Origin: Mameliella sp. CS4
GTDB lineage: Bacteria; Pseudomonadota; Alphaproteobacteria; Rhodobacterales; Rhodobacteraceae
Reading direction: 5' to 3'
DNA: 38,379 nucleotides
Assembly (NCBI RefSeq): GCF_019392335.1
Contig: NZ_JAHXRQ010000035.1
Coordinates: forward strand, 1-38,379
Positions 7,814 to 16,337 of the stretch are shown here, piece by piece; the first letter of the stretch is position 1, and every line of letters starts with the position of its first letter. The position numbers and the translations under genes were made by a program. Under the pieces are notes generated by a model. The model made no database searches and was not told where the DNA came from. It worked only from the letters and a program-made list of their open reading frames with translations.

Positions 7814-8962
7814 TCAGCCGCGGCGCAATATCATGTTGCGGGTCTGTGAAAGCAGCGTCACCCAAGCCATGAAGCGCTTGCGTTGCTCGGCGTCGGTTCC
7901 GTAGTGCGCGTGCGGCACCGGGGCCGCGGACAGGATCTTGTCGAATTCCTCTTCGGAGAAGCGCAACTTCTTGGCGACGTAGGCCTTGTCCTCTTCCATG
8001 AGTTCTTCGTCGTAGGTGGGCTGCTGCAGCTCGGCTAGGGCTTGGTCCCGGGTGATCTCGCCGGTGAGGATCAGGTTGGAAAGATGCGCCTTGCGCTTGT
8101 CCACGTTGAATTTCCGCGGCAGGACATAGCCTTGGTAAAAGCGGGTAAAGACCGACTCGTAGTGTTTGCCGCCGTAGTCGCGCCACCCGAGCTTCTCCAT
8201 CAGCAGGCCCTTGGCGCGGGCCTTGGAATAGTCCACCAGGTTGAGCAGGGACACCGTCCGGATCCGCTTGACATAGGTGTACCAGATCTGTTGCCGCAGC
8301 CCGTAGAGGGTGCTCTTCTTCAGCGGTACGGACCCGAAGCTGTCGTGGATGGCGCGCAGGTTGACGAGGTCCTGCTTGCGGTAGTTCCAGCTCGGCGGCA
8401 TCAGCCATTCGGTCGCCCAGTTGGTGCCCGAAAGGATGTACTTGATCCCGTGACGCGCGGCGAGGCGGAACAGCGCCCCCTGGATCAGCTGGTCCGTGGC
8501 CACCTCAATGTCCACGACCGAGGAGAGGAAATAGGCGCGCTGCAGGTCGCGGAACTCTTGCCAGTCCATGACAAGTGTTTCGAGGTCGAAGTCCAGACGG
8601 TTGACGATCTCCTCGATGTTCCTCACCGCCAGTTCCGAGTTCCAGCCGTTGTCGAAATGCACGACCAGCGGGCGCAGGCCCCATTCCTTTGCCAGCCAGG
8701 CCAGGTAGGAGCTGTCCACCCCGCCCGAAAGACCCAGGACGCAATCGTAGGGCCGGCCCTTGCCCACCGCCTTGATCGTGGCGATCTGATCCGCCAGCAT
8801 CCGGTCGCGGGTCACGGTGTCTGGCAGGGAGGCGCGGAATGCCTCGAACTCGGCCACGTAGTTGCTGACCCCATTCTCGTCGAAACGGATGTCCGGGTCG
8901 GTCGTGTCCATGACCGTGACGGTACATACTTGGTGCCGCGTCGTTTTTTGGGCGCTTGTCAT
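7814..8962 (-). CDS. wbpG: N-acetyl sugar amidotransferase (WbpG/PseA-like)
   Basis: The 382-residue product starts at ATG 8962, eight bases after the hisF-like stop. It belongs to the WbpG/WbuX/PseA family of N-type ATP pyrophosphatases. The P-loop LGLSGGVDSSYLAWLAKEWG (about residues 95-115) is intact, followed by HFDNGWNSELAV and LSGTNWATEWLMPP. In Pseudomonas aeruginosa O antigen, WbpG with HisH and HisF paralogues converts an N-acetyl group to acetamidino. The order hisH-hisF-wbpG is the same here, so the same reaction on the 2,3-diacetamido uronate is inferred. Oddly, the N-terminal zinc-ribbon motif that relatives write CTRC...CNYC reads CTVT...SNYV, leaving one of the four cysteines. 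Confidence 0.85.
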   Translation of the reverse strand: MTSAQKTTRHQVCTVTVMDTTDPDIRFDENGVSNYVAEFEAFRASLPDTVTRDRMLADQIATIKAVGKGRPYDCVLGLSGGVDSSYLAWLAKEWGLRPLVVHFDNGWNSELAVRNIEEIVNRLDFDLETLVMDWQEFRDLQRAYFLSSVVDIEVATDQLIQGALFRLAARHGIKYILSGTNWATEWLMPPSWNYRKQDLVNLRAIHDSFGSVPLKKSTLYGLRQQIWYTYVKRIRTVSLLNLVDYSKARAKGLLMEKLGWRDYGGKHYESVFTRFYQGYVLPRKFNVDKRKAHLSNLILTGEITRDQALAELQQPTYDEELMEEDKAYVAKKLRFSEEEFDKILSAAPVPHAHYGTDAEQRKRFMAWVTLLSQTRNMILRRG

Positions 8963-8970
8963 GACTGTTC

Positions 8971-9783
8971 TCAAATCCTTTCGAAGAAATCCCGTCGCAG
9001 CCGATCCTCGGCGGGGTAACTGATGAGCACCCCGCGGCCCCTGGCCTGATAGATGAAGAAGCTGCCGGCTGCCACCGCGGCACATCCGCCCTCGGTGACC
9101 GCGCGGCGGAAATCCTCCACCCCGCCGGCCCCGCCGCAGGCCACGACCGGCGCGTCCGTCGCTTCCGAGATCCGGCGCAGCAGCTCCAGGTCGTAGCCCT
9201 CCCAGGTGCCGTCGCGGTCGATCGAATAGACGATGATCTCGCCCGCGCCGGCGGCGGTCACCCGCGCGGCGATCTCGGCCGGGGTGCCGGGCAGGGCGTC
9301 CCGGCCCTGGCGCACGCGCACCTGCGGCTTGCCCAGCCAGGACTTGCGGACCGGCAGGCAGGCCACCACGGACTGGCGCCCCCAGCGCGCCGCCGCCTGT
9401 TCCACCAGCGCCGTGCCTTCGGCGAGGGCGGAAGACAGGATCACCTTCTCGACGCCGCAGTCCACCGCCCGCGCGATGCGGTCGACCGAGGTCAGCCCGC
9501 CGCCGTAACCCACCGGCATGAAGGCCTCGGCCGCGATGTCGCCGATCAGGTCCCAGTCGGGCTCGTGCCCGGCCGCCCCGGCGTCGATGTCCATCAGCAC
9601 CAGCTCGTCGACGCGCTTGGTGTTGAATATCCGCACCGCGTTGATCGGATCGCCGATGTAGGTGCGCTTGCCGAAACGGACCGATTTCACCAGCCGCCCG
9701 TCGCGGTCGATCAGCAGGGTCGGGATGACCCGCACGCAGCGGCCTCGGCCGGGGCGGCCCGGGGTGGGGGGGAGCGGGGTCAC
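8971..9783 (-). CDS. hisF2: HisF paralogue for amidino-sugar synthesis
   Basis: The 270-residue TIM barrel is related to the imidazole glycerol phosphate synthase cyclase subunit. Recognisable segments are VIPTLLIDRDGRLVKS, GDPINAVRIFN, VDELVLMDIDA, YGGGLTS, a phosphate-loop SIDRDGTWEGYD, and VVACGGAGGVEDF. The start used is GTG 9783, overlapping the hisH stop by four bases; a second GTG sixteen codons later, just before RVIPT, fits the family better. Compared with true HisF, the first catalytic Asp (in the CLDVKDG strand) is not kept, as expected of a polysaccharide paralogue rather than a histidine enzyme. No his genes are nearby. It probably channels ammonia from the HisH partner to the WbpG-like enzyme. 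Confidence 0.88.
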   Translation of the reverse strand: MTPLPPTPGRPGRGRCVRVIPTLLIDRDGRLVKSVRFGKRTYIGDPINAVRIFNTKRVDELVLMDIDAGAAGHEPDWDLIGDIAAEAFMPVGYGGGLTSVDRIARAVDCGVEKVILSSALAEGTALVEQAAARWGRQSVVACLPVRKSWLGKPQVRVRQGRDALPGTPAEIAARVTAAGAGEIIVYSIDRDGTWEGYDLELLRRISEATDAPVVACGGAGGVEDFRRAVTEGGCAAVAAGSFFIYQARGRGVLISYPAEDRLRRDFFERI

Positions 9784-10427
9784 GTCGTCACCTTTTCCGG
9801 GGTCCAGGCGGCGAAGGCGCGCAGGACCCGCTTGCCGAAGTCATGGCTCTTTTCCGGGTGGAACTGCATCCCCAGCACGTTGCCTTGGGCCACGCCGGCA
9901 GCGAATTCGTAACCGTGCCAAGCGCGGAGCACCGCGCGGTCCGGATCTTCGCAGGCCAGGTGAAAGCTGTGCACGTAGTAGAACCGCGCGTCTTCGGGAA
10001 AGGCGGCGTCGAAGGCCGGCGGCAGGGCGGTGCCGGGGGCGACCCAGGTTTCCGCCCAGCCCATGTGCGGCACGCGCAGCTCCGGGCCCATGCGGGCGCG
10101 GTCGAAGGCCACCACGTCGGCGGCGACCCAGCCCAGCCCCGGGCGCTGCCCCTCGTCGCTGCGGCGTGCGATCAGCTGCGCGCCGAGGCAGATCCCCAAA
10201 AGCGGCACGCCGCGGCCCGTCACCATCTCGTTCAGCGCCGGGACAAGACCGCGCGCCTCGAGCTGCGCCATGCCGTGATCGAAATGGCCGACCCCGGGCA
10301 GGATGATGCGCTCTGCGCCCTCCAGCTCCGCACCGTCCCGGACGATGCGCGCCGGCAGGCTCAGCGCCTTGAGCATGTTCTGCACCGAGCGGATGTTTCC
10401 GGCGCCGTAGTCGATGATCGCGATCAT
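9780..10427 (-). CDS. hisH2: HisH paralogue, class I glutamine amidotransferase
   Basis: The 215-residue class I glutaminase belongs to the HisH family. It has IIDYGAGNIRSVQNML at the start, the nucleophile elbow GICLGAQ (Cys80) and the His190/Glu192 pair in QFHPEKS. The full catalytic triad is present, so hydrolysis of glutamine to ammonia is expected. The four-base overlap with the hisF paralogue supports a stable pair supplying nitrogen to the WbpG-like amidotransferase. GAGCAG about six bases before ATG 10427 is a plausible ribosome-binding site. Confidence 0.9.
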   Translation of the reverse strand: MIAIIDYGAGNIRSVQNMLKALSLPARIVRDGAELEGAERIILPGVGHFDHGMAQLEARGLVPALNEMVTGRGVPLLGICLGAQLIARRSDEGQRPGLGWVAADVVAFDRARMGPELRVPHMGWAETWVAPGTALPPAFDAAFPEDARFYYVHSFHLACEDPDRAVLRAWHGYEFAAGVAQGNVLGMQFHPEKSHDFGKRVLRAFAAWTPEKVTT

Positions 10428-10454
10428 GGGTCTGCTCCTTCTCGATGGCCGGTC

Positions 10455-11285
10455 TCAGACCGACCAGGACGAGAAACTCTGTCCGGTCAGCGACCGCAAG
10501 GCGGCGACGTCCTCGGCGTAGGCCTCCTGCAGGCGGGTCCGCTCTTCCAAGGACAGTTCCGGTTTGTAGCTGCCCGCGAAGAAACGCTTGCGGATGGCGG
10601 GAGCCCGGGTCAACCGGCCGGTAAGACCGGGCGCAAGACGCCGAGCGGCCCGATAAAGCGGATGTCTCTGGACCGCGGTCGGAACGACATCCTCGCCGTT
10701 TGGATTCGACGTGAAATCGAACGCCGTTGGGTCGTCCATCCGGTCGATGCCGAGAAAATCGAAGATCTCGTTCATCACCACCAGCCGCTGAGCGGATAGC
10801 CGCTCCAGCTCCACCACCATGATTCGTTCGCGGGGAAAATGCACGAGGAACGGTTGCAGTTGCCAGTGGTAGAGGCCGGTCTTGAAGTGGTGGTCGTTCT
10901 CTCGGTTCCACTTCTGCCACTCACTGTCCTCGCCAATATAGTTTTCGGCGACATGCGAGCGATAACGTTCAATGGGATCACGCACGATGTAGATCAAACG
11001 CGCTTCCGGCACCAAGCTCGCCATTCTTTCCGGGGCGTCCGAATAAAGAGGAACATGCCGCTTGGAGTAATTCTGTGACGACTCCCCACGAATCCTCGCG
11101 TCTCTATCGAATAACCCTCGGTACCATTCGACCGGTCTGTTTGCGTTCTCGCCGGCAAACCAGTTCACCTCCTTTGGATCGGACATGAATACTTCCGGGT
11201 GTATTGAAAGATAGTCGTGCAGTGTCGTCGTGCCACATTTCATGGCGCCAATAACTACGAGGTTTGGTATATTGCAATTTTTCAT
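10455..11285 (-). CDS. PAPS-dependent sulfotransferase
   Basis: The 276-residue product uses ATG 11285 (MKNCNIPNLVVIGAMKCGTTTL); a TTG seven codons earlier is less likely. The 5'-phosphosulfate-binding loop is IGAMKCGTTTLHDYL near the N-terminus and the 3'-phosphate motif is YIVRDPIERYRSHV around residue 100. WQLQPFLVHFP and FLGI also fit the cytosolic sulfotransferase fold. It would transfer sulfate from PAPS to a hydroxyl of the repeat unit. The 5' half is poorer in GC than the 3' half and shares the composition of the asnB gene upstream, suggesting a recombination joint within the gene. About 110 AT-rich bases separate it from asnB. Confidence 0.85.
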   Translation of the reverse strand: MKNCNIPNLVVIGAMKCGTTTLHDYLSIHPEVFMSDPKEVNWFAGENANRPVEWYRGLFDRDARIRGESSQNYSKRHVPLYSDAPERMASLVPEARLIYIVRDPIERYRSHVAENYIGEDSEWQKWNRENDHHFKTGLYHWQLQPFLVHFPRERIMVVELERLSAQRLVVMNEIFDFLGIDRMDDPTAFDFTSNPNGEDVVPTAVQRHPLYRAARRLAPGLTGRLTRAPAIRKRFFAGSYKPELSLEERTRLQEAYAEDVAALRSLTGQSFSSWSV

Positions 11286-11396
11286 CTTGAATCTCGCACA
11301 AAACAATATCCATTATCTTTCCTGGCACACGTAGAACGTGTTTTGTGTGGGCCGTGCAGTTGCCGAAACAAATGAGCAAACATCAATACATACCCA

Positions 11397-13226
11397 TCAA
11401 ATCGAAACATTGTGAGCACGCCGCCACCCATCAAACGCAAGGACTCGGAAAAAGGCAGGATCATACATGGATTTTCCAGCGGCCATGGTGTCAAAGTCTC
11501 TTATCATGACCTCCTCATCTACAAGGTCTTTCAAATTAGCACAGGCGTGTTCAAGCATGGATCGCACATAGTCGGATTGGCCCCTAAGCGCGATATTATC
11601 TGGAGATGCGAAGCCAATTTTATCTTTTCGGTTAGAAACAACAAAAGGAATTTCTGGAATAGAATCGCGCAAGATGCGCTTCCTGTACCCTTGGCCAACT
11701 TTATACTCCGTCGGCAATCCAAGAACAAACTCAACGACCTCATGATCAAGGAATGGTACCCGGGACTCGATCGACCATCTCATTGCCGCGCGATCTTGAG
11801 AATATAGCTGAAACGGAACAGATGTACTTCCGAGCTGCTCAAGTGAAAGAGACAAAAAACGTTCAGTCCCCTGTGAGGTTACGTCAAGCCATGGTTCACG
11901 CACCCATCGCGCGGCGCCCTGCAACGGTTGAAATCTTCTATGTAGTCCAGAGGCTAGGCCCCGAACAAAAGATCGCATCTCCACGAGAAATGAGCGGTTC
12001 ATTGTCTCGGAGTTTGCCTTCAATCCTTCCAGGAAAGGCTTCAACCGTCCTGAGGTCAAGAGTTCGTATTGTGCAGAGAACCAGAATTGGCCGTAGCCAC
12101 CGAAATATTCGTCAGCGCCTTGGCCATCGAGCATGACTGTGAACCCATTTTCACGCGCCGCCTTGAAAAGAAGATATTCATTATACTGACTCCCACCCTT
12201 GATGGGTTGGTCCTGATAATACCCAAGTTCTTCATGCAGATCCGGATCCCAAACCCGGCTGGCATCGACCTCTATTTCTATCGCATTCACGTTGTTTGCT
12301 TCGGCAACAGCGCGACTGAATCGGGTTTCGTCATACCCTTGATGCCGAGAGAATGTCGAAATCGTGGTCAAATCCTTGTCGGGGAATTGCGTGCGGCTCA
12401 GCGTGACGACAACTGAGCTGTCGATACCACCGGAAAGACTGGCAGCCAAAGGGACGTCCGATCGATGATGCCGCCTGATGCTCTGCTCGAGCAAGGCACG
12501 CAGACCTTCGCGAGCCTCGTTATAAGACGGCCGCCGCAGAACCACTTTCTCGGCAAGTTTGTACCAAGGCGTGACGTCGACCGTGCCTTTCGCCAAATCG
12601 ACCACCGCCATTTCTCCAGCGCGAATTTCTTCGATACCGGCAAAGAACGTGTCCTTGCCAGTACTAAGTTGCGCCCGACCGAGGAACGCGGCGGCCGCAT
12701 TTCGGTTGAGGACGGGATCTATCATGCCTGTCTTGAGGATTTGTTTTGCCTCGGAGGCGAACAGCACGGTATTCGCGACGCGGGACGTGACCAACGGTTT
12801 GATGCCGAAACGGTCGCGAACGGCCCAGACCTGGCCCAATTCGACGTCGTAGTAAACAAAAGCAAACATGCCGCAAAGACGATCGAGCGCTCCGCGACCC
12901 CATTCCCGAAGCGCTACCAGCAGGACTTCGGTGTCCGAGGTCGTCTTGAATCTTCGCCCTTTGGCCTCCAATTCTGAGCGCAGCTCCAAGTAGTTGTAGA
13001 TCTCGCCATTGAATACCAGATGAGCGCGCTCACGCGACATCGGCTGGTTGGCCCGTTCTTCGACATCAATGATCGACAACCTTGTATGAGCCAGGCCAAC
13101 AGAGCTCTCACAAAGCACCCCCGACCCATCCGGGCCACGATGGCTGACGGCTGCGTTCATGCCGTGAAGGGGTTCGACCGTTGCAGGCCTGTGATCCAAA
13201 TGTATGATCGCACTCAATCCACACAT
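11397..13226 (-). CDS. asnB: Asparagine synthase-type amidotransferase
   Basis: The 609-residue product has the two domains of glutamine-dependent asparagine synthetase B: an N-terminal Ntn glutaminase with Cys2 (MCGLSAII), SHRGPDGSG, and FNGEIYNY; and a C-terminal synthetase domain with the PP-loop SLSGGIDSS, LDGQGADEYFGGYG and SRVPFLDHEVVEF. The length is normal for the family. In polysaccharide loci such enzymes (WbpS-like) often amidate a uronic acid carboxylate rather than make asparagine; here that would turn the predicted acetamidino uronate into a uronamide, an inference from context. GC content is much lower than in the flanking wbp-type genes. It starts 17 bases after the upstream acyltransferase. 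Confidence 0.9.
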   Translation of the reverse strand: MCGLSAIIHLDHRPATVEPLHGMNAAVSHRGPDGSGVLCESSVGLAHTRLSIIDVEERANQPMSRERAHLVFNGEIYNYLELRSELEAKGRRFKTTSDTEVLLVALREWGRGALDRLCGMFAFVYYDVELGQVWAVRDRFGIKPLVTSRVANTVLFASEAKQILKTGMIDPVLNRNAAAAFLGRAQLSTGKDTFFAGIEEIRAGEMAVVDLAKGTVDVTPWYKLAEKVVLRRPSYNEAREGLRALLEQSIRRHHRSDVPLAASLSGGIDSSVVVTLSRTQFPDKDLTTISTFSRHQGYDETRFSRAVAEANNVNAIEIEVDASRVWDPDLHEELGYYQDQPIKGGSQYNEYLLFKAARENGFTVMLDGQGADEYFGGYGQFWFSAQYELLTSGRLKPFLEGLKANSETMNRSFLVEMRSFVRGLASGLHRRFQPLQGAARWVREPWLDVTSQGTERFLSLSLEQLGSTSVPFQLYSQDRAAMRWSIESRVPFLDHEVVEFVLGLPTEYKVGQGYRKRILRDSIPEIPFVVSNRKDKIGFASPDNIALRGQSDYVRSMLEHACANLKDLVDEEVMIRDFDTMAAGKSMYDPAFFRVLAFDGWRRAHNVSI

Positions 13227-13243
13227 GATGGTTTGATCCTTAT

Positions 13244-13918
13244 TCAGCCAAGATTGTTTTTTGCAAATTCCGGAAAATCTGCGGCAGACACGTAACCGTG
13301 ATAACGCTGATGCGGCGCGCTGACATGATCGCGCGCGAGTTCAGGTTCAAGTGTCTTGACCGGGCTCGCCGGAGCCCCGGCCAAGACCACATAGCCGTCT
13401 GGAAATGACCTTGTCACAACGGCATTTGCTCCAACAATAGTGTAATCACCCAACTCCACACCCGGCATAATCACCGAATTGAACCCGAGAAGGCAGTATT
13501 TACCAATCCGGATCGGTTGTGCAGGTAGCTGTTTTGGCAAGGCATACGGGTCATGATTTCCACTCAGGATCGCGACATTTTGCGAAATCTGCGTATAGTC
13601 ACCAATTATTATCCCGTTTACACCATGAATCATGCAGCCCGGACTCCAGCCTGGGGATGTTTCAATACCGATATGAATCCGCTGCGCATAGCTTACAGTA
13701 CTTGAAGGGTGCATTGGCCAGTAGGCACCACCATTTATCCCTATCAATCTCTGCCAGAACCATCTGCCAAGATCGGCCGGAGCCTGGGTTCCTTTTGTAT
13801 TGCGCAAGCATTTTGCATCTTTGGACAGCATTGCGATGGCCCAAAGCAGGCGCCCAAAGACACCGACTGCCTTGCGCATGAACGGAAGCTTGAAACCGTT
13901 TTCCGCACGTCGTGTCAT
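13244..13918 (-). CDS. Hexapeptide-repeat acyltransferase
   Basis: The 224-residue product is a left-handed beta-helix transferase: an N-terminal helical part (to about residue 75), then IHIGIETSPGWSPGC, GIIIGDYTQISQNVAILSGNHDP (catalytic His in GNHD), IRIGKYCLLGFNSVIMPGVELGDYTIVGANAVVT and VLAGAPASPV. It resembles serine/virginiamycin-type O-acetyltransferases found in capsule loci and probably O-acylates a sugar. Its ATG overlaps the wzx stop (ATGA), implying translational coupling. Base composition is AT-richer, like asnB. Confidence 0.85.
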   Translation of the reverse strand: MTRRAENGFKLPFMRKAVGVFGRLLWAIAMLSKDAKCLRNTKGTQAPADLGRWFWQRLIGINGGAYWPMHPSSTVSYAQRIHIGIETSPGWSPGCMIHGVNGIIIGDYTQISQNVAILSGNHDPYALPKQLPAQPIRIGKYCLLGFNSVIMPGVELGDYTIVGANAVVTRSFPDGYVVLAGAPASPVKTLEPELARDHVSAPHQRYHGYVSAADFPEFAKNNLG

Positions 13919-15183
13919 TGATCCGGCCTTTTGCTGAGAGTGAAGGATCGTGCAAGATATACAATGTAGACCACCGAGAAAACCGCCGAGTATATCAAAA
14001 TTACGGATTTTGGATCGAATCTCAAAAAAACCGCCGCCACTATTCCTGTCGCCATGATTGCCATCGATATCAAGGTCAATGCGAAATCTTCACCTTGGCG
14101 GCCGACAATGTAGTAAATCGTGGTCACTGGCGCGACAACGGTCTGCAACAGAAGCATTGGCGCAAGGATTTGTGCGATTTCGCCAGCTTCGCGCCACTTT
14201 GGTCCGAGATAGACTGTGAACAGCCATGGAGCGAAGGCGATAAACAGAAGGCATGGACCCAGACCCAGAAAGAACAACCCGCTTGCTGTGCGAAGCATCA
14301 GTTTTCTGCAGCTGCCTGTCTGGTGGTATTGCTTTGCGGCATCGCGGCGGAAGACCTGAGACACCGCGCCACCGAGCGCCGTCACCGGCAGCGACACAAG
14401 TTGCCGGGCGCGGGCAAAGGACCCGACCGCGGCATGGGCGCCGAGCGCGGTCAGAGCGAAGACCGGGATCTGCATGTTCAGCTGACCGGCTAATCCCGTC
14501 GGCAAGGTGAAGGCGGGGAACTTCCAGTGCCGCCGCGCCCGCCGCCAGAGCAGCGCCGGGGCCGGAATCGTCCCGAGGCTCGCCCCGCGCAGGTAGGTCA
14601 CGAAAGCCAGCGCCTGCAGCATCTGCCCGGCGAAATAGGCGCTCAGCAGCCCCGCGCTGCCCCAGCCTGCAAATCCCAAGGTGATCGACAGTGTCACGGT
14701 GGTCAGCGTTTGCAGAAACGGCACCGCGGCCATGCGCCGGTAGCGGCCCATCCGGTTTGCCATGAAGGTGCCGCTGGTGGTGACCCCGGCCACGAGGACG
14801 CTGACCGGCAGCATCCAGATCCAGGCGCCCGCCGCCGTCTTCGACAGGCCCAGCGGCCAGGCCAGCGCCACGCCGACCAGCACCAGCAGCGCCGCGCCCG
14901 CCGCGCAGGCCAGGCAGAGCCAGACGATCTGCCGCGCCGCGCGCAGCGACCCTTCGGCGATGATCGCGTGCTGGAACTGCAGCGTCGACAGCACCGCCAG
15001 GATCGCCGAGAACGCCATGTACTGCGCCAGCGCGCCGTATTCCGCCGGGGCATAGAGCCGGCCCAGCACCGGCGCCGCCAGGATCGGCACCGCCATCGAC
15101 AGCGCGCTGCCGCCCGACAGGATCGAGACGCTGCGCAGGAAGGGCGAGGTCGTCACGCGACGGAAAGACCCCATGGCCATCAC
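13915..15183 (-). CDS. wzx: Wzx-type oligosaccharide flippase
   Basis: The 422-residue polytopic membrane protein of the MOP/PST superfamily has about 12 hydrophobic segments spread over its length, for example ALSMAVPILAAPVLGRLY near the N-terminus and VILIYSAVFSVVYIVYLA near the end. GRLYAPAEYGALAQYMAF is the usual second-helix motif of polysaccharide flippases. It would flip the undecaprenyl-linked repeat unit to the periplasm. GTG 15183 overlaps the upstream stop; ATG 15180 is equally possible. Base composition changes inside the gene: the 5' two-thirds is about as GC-rich as its neighbours, while the 3' end near 13,981 is about 43% GC. Confidence 0.85.
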   Translation of the reverse strand: MMAMGSFRRVTTSPFLRSVSILSGGSALSMAVPILAAPVLGRLYAPAEYGALAQYMAFSAILAVLSTLQFQHAIIAEGSLRAARQIVWLCLACAAGAALLVLVGVALAWPLGLSKTAAGAWIWMLPVSVLVAGVTTSGTFMANRMGRYRRMAAVPFLQTLTTVTLSITLGFAGWGSAGLLSAYFAGQMLQALAFVTYLRGASLGTIPAPALLWRRARRHWKFPAFTLPTGLAGQLNMQIPVFALTALGAHAAVGSFARARQLVSLPVTALGGAVSQVFRRDAAKQYHQTGSCRKLMLRTASGLFFLGLGPCLLFIAFAPWLFTVYLGPKWREAGEIAQILAPMLLLQTVVAPVTTIYYIVGRQGEDFALTLISMAIMATGIVAAVFLRFDPKSVILIYSAVFSVVYIVYLARSFTLSKRPDQ

Positions 15184-16337
15184 ACAGCCTCCCCGCTGTA
15201 GAGGGCGGCCATGCGGGCCGCGATCGCGCGCCAGTCGTAGCGCTCGGCCATGATCGTCCGGGCCTTGCCGCCCGCAGCCGAACGTCGCGCCGGATCCGTC
15301 AGGAAAGTCGAGAGCGCCCCGTTCAGCGCCCCGGCCTCACGCGGCACCACCAGCCCTGGGTCGACCTCCGCCACCAAGTCCTTTGCACCCACGCCGGGGG
15401 TGACGAGGGCGGGCGTGCCGACCGCCAGCGCTTCGGCCACCGCCATGCCGAAGCTCTCCCGTACCGAGGGGGCCAGCAGCAGGTCCGCCCCGGCTAGGAA
15501 GGCCCATTTGCGTGCACCATCGAGCGGCCCGAGGAAAGCTCCGGCGGACGAGCCGTTGTCGCGGCGCAGCCGCGGCTCCAGCTCGGCCCGCAGGCCGATC
15601 TGGTCATGCCCGGCGATGCGCAGCACCGCGTCGGGATGGGCGCGAACCGCCTCGATCGCCAGGTCGATCCCCTTGGTCCAGTCCAGCCGCGCCAGGAACG
15701 CCACCCGCCGCCCCTCAGGCACGTCGCCCCAGACCTCGGCGATTTCCTCCGCGGTGAGCGCCTGCCCTGGGCCCTCCACGCCGTTGGGCACCACGACCAC
15801 CGGAGCGAGATCGCGCCCCGAGGTGCGCAGGCCCTCCGCCTCACCTTCCGAGGTGGCATGGATCGCCCGCGCCGTGCGCAGCGTGTCGCGCTCCTGCAGG
15901 GCGATCCAGGCGGTCTTCACCAGCCGCGACTTCCCTGCCACCATCTCGGGCATCAGCATCCCCCGGGGCGAGATCACCACCGGCACGCCCTGCCGCCGCG
16001 CCGCCCGCGCGATACGCGGCCCGGGCCAGAGGAAGAGCCCGTTGATGTGCACCGCATCCGTGTCCGGCATCATCTCGTCGATCAGCCGCGCCATGTCCGG
16101 GCTGTAATAGAGCCGCTTCGGGGTCCGGATCGGGCAATAGCGTACCGAGACCCCGTCAATCTCCACCGCCCGGTCGAGCGGCACCTCGAGCCGCCCGGGG
16201 CCATCGACGTCGGTGGTCAGCACCGTCACTTCGTGCCCCTCCGTCACCAGCCCGCGCGCCAGCCCGTGCGCGGAGCGCACCGGGCCGCCGTAGCGGGTGG
16301 CAGGCAGGTAATTGGGGGCGAAGACGAGAATGCGCAT
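15180..16337 (-). CDS. GT4 glycosyltransferase
   Basis: The 385-residue GT-B enzyme carries RILVFAPNYLPATRYGGPVRSAHGLARGL at the donor-independent N-terminus (in two pieces: APNYLPATRYGG and HGLARGL). In the C-terminal half it has FLARLDWTKGIDLAIEAV, LLLAPSVRESFGMAVAEALAVGTPALVTPG (the E-x7-E motif) and the conserved RYDWRAIAARM tail. It probably retains configuration and uses a nucleotide sugar. Its ATG shares one base with the stop of the FkbM methyltransferase (TGATG), and its stop overlaps wzx. Confidence 0.88.
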   Translation of the reverse strand: MRILVFAPNYLPATRYGGPVRSAHGLARGLVTEGHEVTVLTTDVDGPGRLEVPLDRAVEIDGVSVRYCPIRTPKRLYYSPDMARLIDEMMPDTDAVHINGLFLWPGPRIARAARRQGVPVVISPRGMLMPEMVAGKSRLVKTAWIALQERDTLRTARAIHATSEGEAEGLRTSGRDLAPVVVVPNGVEGPGQALTAEEIAEVWGDVPEGRRVAFLARLDWTKGIDLAIEAVRAHPDAVLRIAGHDQIGLRAELEPRLRRDNGSSAGAFLGPLDGARKWAFLAGADLLLAPSVRESFGMAVAEALAVGTPALVTPGVGAKDLVAEVDPGLVVPREAGALNGALSTFLTDPARRSAAGGKARTIMAERYDWRAIAARMAALYSGEAV

